Origin: Paramacrobiotus richtersi
Lineage: Eukaryota; Tardigrada; Eutardigrada; Parachela; Macrobiotidae
Direction of reading: 5' to 3'
NCBI GenBank assembly: GCA_034698045.1
Contig: JAQGAU010001116.1
Span: forward strand, 1-21,321
DNA: 21,321 nucleotides
Positions 1 to 7,928 of this stretch are shown here, piece by piece; positions within the stretch are counted from its first letter, which is position 1; each line of letters starts with the position of its first letter. The translations under genes were made by a program, and so were the position numbers. Below the pieces are notes generated by a model, which was not told the origin of the DNA, made no database searches, and worked only from the letters and a program-made list of their open reading frames with translations.

Positions 1-1777
1 AAATCGGAAAAACTTTCTCATTCAGAATTGTCTTCCAAAGTTTTTTCATTGTCTGATGAATAGCTCAGTGGACAAAGCGGCCAGAGAGGATCGCAGCACA
101 CCATTGTGTAGCTGATTCTTTTGCGCATGCAGACATACTATGCGGGCGATTATCTGCCGCATAGCAGATGCAAAAAACAACTTCTTCCCGACCCACTTTC
201 GGCTACTAGCTGTCGTCTTAAAATGAAAAGCGTAATAAAAGCCGCAATTATCCAGCAGTACCTTGTTGTCCGGCATGGCACACAAAACTCCATCAACTTC
301 CTACTTTCACAAACAAAAGATAGATAACATTAGATCGAAAAACAACGAGCTGGAGCAGACTCAGCAGAGTTTTCGTCCTTTTCTGTAACTTCTGCAGGAT
401 AAACAGTTACTGGTTTGAAGCATTCTTGTGCCGCAACAATTAGGCATTTTGTAGCTTAGCAACACCAGTAAAATAGAGCTTGATGCCGCGAACAAAGTGT
501 CAAAACAGAACTACCGCAATATCGATGTTGCGCGCAGACAAATGGGAAGAAATACAAGGATAAGTGACCGGTAAATGGTATTGAAATGGCACTTTCCCCT
601 GACTGAACTTAGACCAAGGGTTGTACAATGTTCGACCGGAATTAGAAACATATTTATATTCAGGTAATATATTTCGAGAAGAATGCTAACAAAACCGATC
701 AAACCGAAAAGACGGCTCGCTAAGGTTGTTAGCGACTAAAATTAACTTCGCCAAGTGTAGTCAGAAAAGTTAATCGTGAGTCCGCAGCAAAATACTGTAC
801 AATAATAATTTTATTACTTACTTACGCAAAACCAAAAATTTAATAGAGTTGGTATAGAATGCTAACGGCAAATTTCTATATATGTAGATGAGCGAAAGGT
901 CATGGAAGACCGAGACTGGTCGATTTGGTAAGCGCGCGTTCTGTTGTGTTACTTGTGTACATGTAGTTTTAGTACTGATCAGTGAGTTTTAGTATGAGTT
1001 TTATTACGCGCAAGCAAAATACTCGAAAGTCTAAGGAGCGATGGAAATGATAAAATGGTGTCCAGCATTTGCAGAGACGTGTATGCGAGAGCTGGAAAAG
1101 GTTAGCATAATTAGTACAGACGCTGTTAAGTTATTGGTCAAACATTTGTGCTACATGATGGAAAACGCCCGCACACCTCTCTGTAGCCTCTCATTGTGTC
1201 TCCAATTATACAACAGTGCCCTCAGCTTGAAGTTCTCAGCTTCTGAGTAGTACGCATTATTTGTTGCATATCGCAGCAAACGATGAAAACACAATGGCTG
1301 TGGACAGGCGAATTGTTTCTTTCAGTAACTGGCGGTTAATCGCGCCTGATTGCCGATCCGAAGAAACGCTCAATGTTTCTGATTTGCTCATTTGGATAAG
1401 GGTAGGGAGGAAAGAATGCGCTTGGATGTGGACAAAAGCAAATTCCAAGCGGAAATCCCCAAATATTGATGATAAGAGTTTATTATTGAGCACCGATTCA
1501 CGCCATGTAAGTCCCCATGATAACGATGATTAATCTTATCTTATATTATCTTCTTTGCCTTTACAATTTATTCACGCATCTCTCTATTATGTGAACTGCA
1601 AGTGTTATCTGGGACTGGGAAGGAAACAATTTCAACGGCAACAGCTTCGGTTGTCTGAGTGGTATTCCTTCTTTACCGACGGAACAAGCCATGCATTTAT
1701 GAATTCTTCGATGTATTGTTATTTCGTTTCAATTCACATACTGTCAATAAAGTTTTCTTTTCTCCTGATTTTCGCTT
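1..1777. other. 5' region without a confident gene
   Basis: I see no recognisable protein domain here. The best candidate for an exon is about 1277-1506 on the + strand. It begins after an acceptor-like CGCAG, is open for about 76 codons, and ends at a strong donor (CAT|GTAAGT at 1507). Its peptide contains NWRLIAPD and several Trp and Lys residues, but I cannot assign it to a family. An AATAAA at 1746-1751 lies only 27 bases before the start codon of kinase copy A; it could end an upstream transcript or be chance. The homologous upstream block seen before copies B and C was not found here. Confidence 0.3.
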
Positions 1778-2959
1778 ATGGACGTAGCCGATTACTCATT
1801 TGGCAGCACTTGCCAGTACGAACTCGTACGCATCATTGGCCGAGGCGGTTTCGGGACGGTGCGTACGGCCCGTATCAACGAGAAGGGTGACTTTTCTGGA
1901 GAAAATGAAGTTGCTGAGAAAGAGGTCATCGTACAGCTGGACCATCCCCTCAGCAGCGCGGCGCATACTGAGCTACTTTCGAAACTGAAGAAGATGATTA
2001 CGCTTAGACATGACCACTTGGTAGCATATCACAAGACGTCTGTTACAAAAGAATCGGATAGAGTGCTACGGTGTTTATTTCTGATGGATTTTTACGTTGG
2101 TAAGTCTGCTCGGCGGCCATGTTTCGAAGTATTACTCCAGCCTGCATGGTGGCCTTTGTAACTTTTTGTCACGTCTCGCTTTACAGACGGCGATCTTGCC
2201 GTGCACTTAGAGCATTTGGAAACTAAGAGCTTATCGATGGATATAAAAACAACACTTTGCTATGCAATGCAGCTAGCCGACGGAGTAGCATATCTACACG
2301 GGGAAAAGCTCATTCACGGAGACATTAAGCCAAGCAATGTTCTTATGAAGCACAGAGGGAACAGACACTCCAGCTTGCTGATAGGGGATTTGGATGACCT
2401 CATCCAAATGCGGCGAAGCGTTACTAGTACACGTGATACAGCCAAGCTTCGTGGAACGTTCTGTTACATGTCTCCAGAAATGCTAAAGAAGTACACGGGG
2501 GGATCAAGTCATGAAAGGATTGGCCGTAAATCTGACATATGGAGTTTGGGCTGTGTTGTGCTTGAGTTAGCGAATTTCTCCTCTGGACGTTATGGGAAGT
2601 GGCTTTACAACAGAAGCACGAACGAAGCCATGCAGATTACCACGACTAATATGACTGATTTCCGAGTCGTCCAAATGATCCTCAATGGATGGGTACATTT
2701 TATTGACGATAAAGTTCCACCCGCGTTATCTGAATGCATTCAGGAATGTTTCTGTGATGTAAGCGCAAGCAGATTATCGGCGGCTCAGTTCCGCGGGAAA
2801 ATTGAATCTGTTCAGAACTGGATCAAATCAACCGGAACCGAGCAGCTATCACTGGAATGCCATTGCATTATGGCAAAGGCTGAACAAGGGCCTGGCAGTT
2901 CATTAGAGCAAGATGCAGACGACGACGACTTGTGGGATAGTGATGGGATGTCCATTTAA
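1778..2959 (+). CDS. Copy A: single-domain Ser/Thr kinase-like protein (shortened paralogue)
   Basis: Two exons (1778-2099 and 2187-2959) joined by an 87-bp intron (GTAAGT...TTTACAG, phase 1) give about 364 aa. The start is set by homology: MDVADYSFGSTCQY matches the N-termini of copies B and C. Domains: glycine loop GRGGFGTV (residues ~20-27), a beta3-like VAEK lysine, hinge LFLMDFYV, catalytic loop LIHGDIKPSN, metal-binding GDLDD in place of DFG, then GTFCYMSPEM and SDIWSLGCVVLEL. The Lys, the HxD Asp, the Asn and the DFG Asp are all present, but HRD Arg is Gly and DFG reads DLD. The domain most resembles STE/MAP3K-type kinases. The acidic tail (DDDDLWDSD) stops at TAA 2957-2959 inside the linker that B and C continue, so pseudokinase and Kelch parts are absent. 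It could be a working short kinase or a pseudogene; the sequence cannot decide, although the kinase frame itself is unbroken. Confidence 0.75.
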
Positions 2960-3320
2960 GATGCTTTCTTTGGGCTGGCTGATCATCGTGACCTACACTT
3001 AGAAAAGAAGGCTAGGCCAGATTTCTGCACCGGATTAGCTAGATTAAGCGGTGCCAGGTTAGAAGAAAACTCCTCCGTTTTGAGTATTGTTTAAGTATAA
3101 TTATAATATTAATTTAAGTGTGTTAAGGAGACTCCTCCGCAAGGCTGTTCATGAGGTAACGGGATTGGAAGTCCCGTCTGGAAGAAGCTTATCCACGATA
3201 TCAAAATCCTGCGGCCTTTTCAACAGACTTACCTCACTGCAACACAATAATTTACTTCCACTTCACTTTCGAAACGAATATGACATCTCAAAAGGTAACG
3301 TACTTTACGGTCGCATTTAG
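2960..3320 (+). pseudogene. Copy A: decayed remains of the linker exon after the premature stop
   Basis: Directly after the copy A stop, the same frame continues to resemble the linker of B and C (DFCTGLARLSGARLEENS against LCQSLCKINQAKITGKSL in B). At 3078 an AT-rich stretch of 53 bases interrupts it. The homology then resumes in another frame from about 3130 (RLLRKAVHEVTGLEV, then SKSCGLFNRLTSLQHNNLLP) and ends at an exon end like that of B, AAAG|GTAACG, with the donor at 3295. The pseudokinase and Kelch exons that should follow were not found before copy B. Confidence 0.75.
3069..3139 (+). repeat. 9-bp direct repeat flanking a 53-bp AT-rich insertion
   Basis: ACTCCTCCG occurs at 3069-3077 and again at 3131-3139, with 53 AT-rich bases between. 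The insertion lies exactly where copies B and C are continuous (TCGCTCCGAGCG in B, TCTTTCCGGAAG in C). A direct repeat with extra sequence suggests a target-site duplication around a tiny mobile fragment, or a templated double-strand-break repair. Reading it as an intron does not restore the frame. Confidence 0.6.
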
Positions 3321-4177
3321 CATTTTGCATACTGCAGTTAACAAAAAATATCAATACTATCAGAAAATATCAAAATATAAATAAATTAAGAAAATGAAAT
3401 GGAAAACGGGATCATCTACTTACTGTACTTAACGATAAATTAAATACATATAACGAAGGGAAAACTTTTCAAAAAAGCAGGGAAAACTCAGGTACTCGAA
3501 AATTTAAACTTGAATATATCACAAAGCAGCATCAGTTAACCGATGCTCGAATAATATCGTCATACTTCGAAACCTTAAATGCTAAATTAAAATTTTCACA
3601 AACCTTAAAGTCTGCGTAGTTCACCCAAGGACCTGTCATATAATATGGTTATGAAACGTTAACCTCCACCCCGGAGCTGTAGCTCGATGCCACCGTATCA
3701 GCTTGTGTGACCGTTAATGATCTTCCTCTCGGCAATGACACCCAAACTACGGCAATTATGTCTCCCTCTGGTGTGCGTTCGCATAGTTTTCGTATTTGTA
3801 GACCAGGTATCTCTCCTTGGAAAGCGCCTCTTTCCGTAATGAAAGTGGGCTCGGCGAGTGATATCTCTGGGTCCATTAATTTTAGCATGATTGTAACAAC
3901 AAAAGCAGGAGCGATTAAAAATTTCTGTAAGTCACATTTTTGGTTCCGGGAGGCATTTTTGCCGGACCATATAGTTGGATGAAACTGACTCTGGGAACCA
4001 AAGAACATTTTCTCGATGGGCATCATTTAGATTCATTTTGCTTGAAGTCACGTATCGGCGACCCTTTATTACGCTGACTGACTGATGATCGAACCAGTGT
4101 AAACAACACTATGCGTTGCTATGGCTAAAGGTCATACGTCACACCTTCCCCAGTGGGGAACCCACTAAACTCAAGAC
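3321..4177. other. Region between copy A and the Gypsy remnant; unassigned minus-strand ORF
   Basis: About 3321-3640 is AT-rich with nothing recognisable. On the minus strand 4026-3649 is an open frame of 125 codons starting MMPIEKMFFGSQ. It lies immediately downstream, in the sense of that strand, of the Ty3/Gypsy integrase tail. It could therefore be a 3' gene or spacer of the same retroelement, but I recognise no domain in it. The + strand frame at 3707-3982 is its shadow. Confidence 0.25.
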
Positions 4178-4740
4178 TTAACGTTGACCAAATTTCGGAT
4201 CTTCGATTAGACGATCAGGTTTCTTTCCAGCGGTTATTCTAGTGGTTTTTCGTGGTTCTGGTGCGATTGACTTCGGTTGGTCGCTGCTTGATTTCTCTTT
4301 CGTCTCACGCATTTCGGTTTGAAGAGGGACGACTGATTCCTTCAATGGCATGAGTTCGAAGTCTGAACTTCCGTATACATTTTTGTTTCTGGGACTTTCT
4401 CTGCTTCCGGTTCTGATGTCGGAACAAAATCAGCGTTGCTGTTGTTGGCTCCTGTAGCGGCTGGCTCGGTTGTCTTCGTTGGGTCCGTGTCGTCCAATTC
4501 GATGTATTCTCCTGGATCCAGCCAATGTCTGGACCGGATCTGATTTTCATATCGACGCCATAGAATACCGTTGACCGCCACTTCCTAGATTCCTTTCCCG
4601 TTGCACCCTCCAAAAGATTTACACACGGTTTTTTTACCTTCCCGAAACTTCGAATGCTATAGCCTATACGAATACATGTACAGTTGTAAAACTCGTGCCT
4701 TGCTTTAAGATTTTGCAGTGAGCTCATCGTAAATGCCAGA
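4178..4740 (-). mobile_element. Ty3/Gypsy retrotransposon remnant (integrase C-terminal tail)
   Basis: Read on the minus strand, the fragment contains RSFGKVKKPCVNLLEGATGK, then VAVNGILWRRYENQIRSR. This is the form of the beta-barrel end of Ty3/Gypsy integrases (...GxVWRRHVDQLRxR). An acidic, Pro/Thr-rich spacer follows, then the typical basic tail RKTTRITA and KKPDRLIEDPKFGQR before a TAA (4180-4178). The three pieces lie in different frames, with shifts near 4590 and 4370, so it is a dead fragment. No protease, RT, RNase H or integrase core is visible in the window, and I did not find LTRs. Confidence 0.75.
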
Positions 4741-5185
4741 CGTTGCGCGTCAAATAAAAGCCGCAGTGCAGTTTGGAATAACCTTTAAAGATGCGCAACT
4801 GCTTTGATTTCAACAATTTTCAACGCCCAGCACTGGGGCTTGCGATTCAACTATTCGAGACCACGCAGTATGCGACTTTTGAATCTGACACCACCCCCTC
4901 TTGCTCTTCCTTGATTCTGCGTGCCAAAACCGCGGACAAAAGTGCGCTTTGTTGCCAAGAAGAGTCATTCATCCTGAAAAGTTGCACCGCTATCATAAGG
5001 TTTTTGGACGTGGAAACGCTCGCCTAGTTCTCTGTTACGCTGAATCTAGGCTGTTACCTTTCGGCGCTAACACCCTTTAGAGTATGTTATTCGACACAGA
5101 TCTTGTTGCTGTTCTGTTAGGTAATCATATGTCACATATGATTCATCCAAGTACAGTGTAGAGACAACAAAGAGCGGCGGTCACA
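4741..5185. other. Non-coding spacer before the copy B unit
   Basis: I see no gene. An open frame at 4791-5027 (+) has no recognisable features. The notable element is a short perfect palindrome at 5123-5143, listed separately. The homologous block of the copy B unit starts around 5180. Confidence 0.3.
5123..5143. repeat. Perfect short inverted repeat (9-bp arms, 3-base centre)
   Basis: AATCATATG (5123-5131) and CATATGATT (5135-5143) are exact reverse complements around TCA. It lies about 40 bases upstream of the start of the duplicated transmembrane block. No matching palindrome was seen at the corresponding place before copy C. Confidence 0.6.
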
Positions 5186-5558
5186 ATGGTCGTATCGCAG
5201 AACGGCGGAGATGTGCTGACTCAGGTAAATGTTACTTCATGCACTAGTGAAGAAAATCTTGATTTCGGCTGCTTTACGCCAGCCGTACGGTGCGTCTGCT
5301 ACGGCGCACCGTGCATGTGTCCCGAGGCAATGTGCAGAAACAACAATATCGGCGTGCAGTCAAGCTCTTAAGCTTGCAGAAGACTCCACCGGTTTATTTT
5401 GGTTCTTGCTGTATTGGTGTACGGTGGTACTATTGCGCTCGGATTTTTAATTTATACTGCCATCGAGTTCAGGTATGTGGTCTACAAGTAAACGGCTTAG
5501 CCTTAAACTATAAACCCTGATTTATTTTGCCAGGTATCTTGTACAGTTGTACTACTGA
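5186..5558 (+). pseudogene. Duplicated upstream block, unit B: N-terminal peptide plus one transmembrane segment
   Basis: The block starts ATG at 5186 with MVVSQNGGDVLTQ, followed by a donor (CAG|GTAAAT at 5225) and an acceptor (TTTACGCCAG|CCGTAC). At 5390-5472 is a clear hydrophobic helix, FILVLAVLVYGGTIALGF then LIYTAIEF, ending at donor AG|GTATGT (5473). A 61-bp intron leads to acceptor TTTTGCCAG (ends 5533), after which RYLVQLYY runs into a TGA at 5556-5558. Between the peptide and the helix the best frame (VSRGNVQKQQYRRAVKLL) is shifted relative to the helix frame, so the block appears broken. Layout (short N-terminus, basic stretch, one helix, then IEFRYL) recalls the first transmembrane region of DEG/ENaC channels, but that is a weak guess. 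It could also be a lost 5' part of some other membrane protein. A homologue lies at 12224-12460. Confidence 0.4.
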
Positions 5559-5880
5559 AGCTGTCATTAAAACATTGTTTTAACGAGCCAAAATCAAACT
5601 GTAAAAGTGTAAATTAGTACGAATTTTGAATTATTTGTTCTAAAATGGCAGTTTACGGGACAACACGCTAAACAGATGGATTTCCCATGCCAAATTCGTC
5701 TTTTATATCGCCATGTTGGTTGTTAACCGCTTCGGAAACTCGCTTGCATTTTGTCCTTAGATAATCAATCCGCGACTATGGATCATTACATCTGTGGTAC
5801 AATATACGGGTGCATTACTTATGTATGAGATCTCGGAAAACAAAGCGTCTGGATCTTTTCCATTGCAGCCAGCTGTCACT

Positions 5881-7393
5881 ATGAACGCAGCCGACGAGCC
5901 GTTTCGCTTCGGCAGCACATGTCGATATAAATTAGGGAAGCCAATCGGCATAGGTGCTTCTGGTATTGTCTATCAGGCAGAAATCACCGAAACCGGCAAT
6001 TATTCTGGAGAACTCCTTGTGGCGGCGAAAGTGGTTCATAAAAAAAGGGAGTTTAAAGAGAACGACGACGAATATACGGAGACGGTTACAAGGCTGCAGG
6101 ATATACCTGACTTTAAGCATAACCATCTGGTTAAATATCATCAACTATTCATTGAACCGTCGGAGCTCCTAATCAGGCACACGCTTTTGATGGATTTATA
6201 TTCTGGTGTGTCCGCTTAAGACAACATACGCTAAAAAATAAGTTACACGTCTAATGCAGTTTTTGTTGACAGACGGCGATCTTACGGCTCATATGGAAAG
6301 ATTAAGAAAAAATCATGAAAAACTGGATATGTCGACGATAGTTTGCTTTGCAACGCAGTTAGCGGACGGGCTGGATTATCTGTATGAAAATTAGTTCATC
6401 CACGGAGATATTAAGCCAAGCAACATACTGCTGAAGCATAGAGAGAACGGGCATTCCACGTTACTGATTGGAGATCTGGATGATCCAATCCAGATGCATC
6501 GAAGCGTAACCAGTGCACGCGACACCGCCAAGCTTCGTGGGACGTTCTCTTACATGTCTCCAGAAATGATCGAAAAGTTTATACACGGAATGACTGATGA
6601 AAGGGCTGGTCGTAAGTCAGATGTGTGGAGTTTGGGATGTGTTGTTCTTGAAATGGCGAACTTCTCCTGCGGGCGTTATGGTAAATGGCTTTACAACAGA
6701 AACGCAGGCGAAACCATTGAGATAACGACTGCCATGACGGATTTTGGCATTATCGAAAGGATTCAGTCTGGTTGGGTACCATTTATGGACATTTCAGTTC
6801 CGCCAAAATTGTCTGAATGCATTCAGAGATGTCTTTGTACGATAAGCGACGACAGACTGTTAGCGGCTGGATTCCGCGACAAGGTCCGAACCATTGAAAA
6901 CTGCCAAAGGAACGCGCTGGTGTCTCAAGAATGTTACTGCAGGATCTATAAGTCCAGACAAGAGCAAGCATTCGACGGACGATTTCAGGCTGTGGCGAAT
7001 GACGAAGACTTGTGGGAAAGTGATGCGTTGTGCCTGTTCCAAGCGTTAAAGAATCTGGGTTGCCCTGTACAACCTTGCCAGTTTAACAAAAAGGACGTAC
7101 TACAGTTATGTCAGAGTTTATGCAAGATAAACCAAGCTAAAATTACTGGAAAATCGCTCCGAGCGGCTGTTGAAGAAGCCACTGGACGAAAACTCGCCGC
7201 ATCGATGAATGCGAGAACGCTGTCGCGATCCTGCATTTTTTTCCAACGACTGATCACTCTGAAACATCCTAATTTATTTCCGTTCCAGAAAAGCCATGTC
7301 CGAAACGCTGATCGACTGCATGACGCCTTAAAAGGTAAACCACAACAAGCGATTTCATGGGTGGGTCTACACCAGTTCAGAATGATACAGTAG
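5881..7393 (+). pseudogene. Copy B kinase-1 and linker half
   Basis: Exon 1 (5881-6205) ends ...TCT G|GTGTGT, and exon 2 begins AC|GGCGAT at 6273. The intron has the same position and phase (phase 1, within the D of DGDL) as in A and C. After the TAG at 6392 the frame is open for about 330 codons, through the activation segment, the conserved GRYGKWLYN motif, LSECIQRCLC, the DEDLWESD acidic patch, and the linker with two Leu/Cys-rich helices. Homology to A and C stops at 7334, where AAAG|GTAAAC is a good donor; the 18 codons after it are probably intron. A start downstream of the stop (ATG 6494) would lack the catalytic loop. Confidence 0.7.
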
Positions 7394-7659
7394 GCGTTAA
7401 CAAGTTCTGTCGAAGAGTTAAGAAATCGCGTGGTTATGAGGATCTGCCACACCGCTGAACCAATCTGCAGGTGTGTCCTGCTAGTTGCAACAAGTGTGGC
7501 AGAACGGCACAGTGCCCAACACCTTTCAGCGAGTAGCCGGGCAGAAAGCCCAACCAAACTGGAGGGTGCCGATTTTATGCATTTTCGTGGGTGGTGAACA
7601 AAAAAAATTAGGATACCTGTTTCTTGATCCTTCTGCGCGACTTCTATGGTATTAAAAAG

Positions 7660-7928
7660 TTATTTTTAAGAGAAGCAAATTACTGTTCGCGGTTATTCAC
7701 ATCCATTGTAAACATGGGCTGGTGAATGGCGAACGATTAGCGATCAAAATAGTCCAAGCCGCTCGCTCGGATGCAAACAGCTCTACTCGCTCCACGGCCA
7801 TAACCGACAACTGCTATCGGGAACATTGGAAAACATAATTCCTTCCTAGCACCCACTGAAATAAATTAAACCGTGCGAATTTGAAACGGCGTTTCAACGT
7901 TTGATAATGGAAAAAAATGTTTATACAG
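7660..7928 (+). pseudogene. Copy B: decayed pseudokinase N-lobe
   Basis: One frame gives KHGLVNGERLAIKIVQAARS (Lys codon near 7752), which has the form of a beta2-beta3 hairpin with the VAIK lysine. About 50 codons later, in another frame, comes RLIMEKNV, which has the form of a kinase hinge. The Lys-to-hinge spacing equals that of kinase 1 in copy C. Between them is a frame change, and stops at 7847 and 7862 interrupt the second frame. I see no glycine-rich loop. A start at 7660, after AAAAAG, would match the phase of the 7334 exon end, but this boundary is uncertain. Confidence 0.45.

Noticed and set aside
1746-1751. AATAAA as the polyadenylation signal of a gene upstream of copy A
   Set aside because: No convincing upstream gene was found, and the motif lies 27 bases before a start codon in AT-rich sequence.
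3077-3127. The 53-base insertion in copy A as a normal intron
   Set aside because: GT...AG combinations exist (for example 3077-3127), but none restores the frame seen on the right side, and the exact 9-bp direct repeat fits an insertion.
5186-6205. Transmembrane block as the first exons of a receptor kinase
   Set aside because: All three kinase copies begin with an aligned Met and N-terminus (F-G-S/N-T at the same distance), which indicates that the kinase starts there. The block is also frameshifted. Kept only as an alternative in the findings.
7336-7393. Extension of the copy B linker past 7334
   Set aside because: Homology to A and C ends exactly at a good donor (AAAG|GTAAAC), so these codons are most likely intron.
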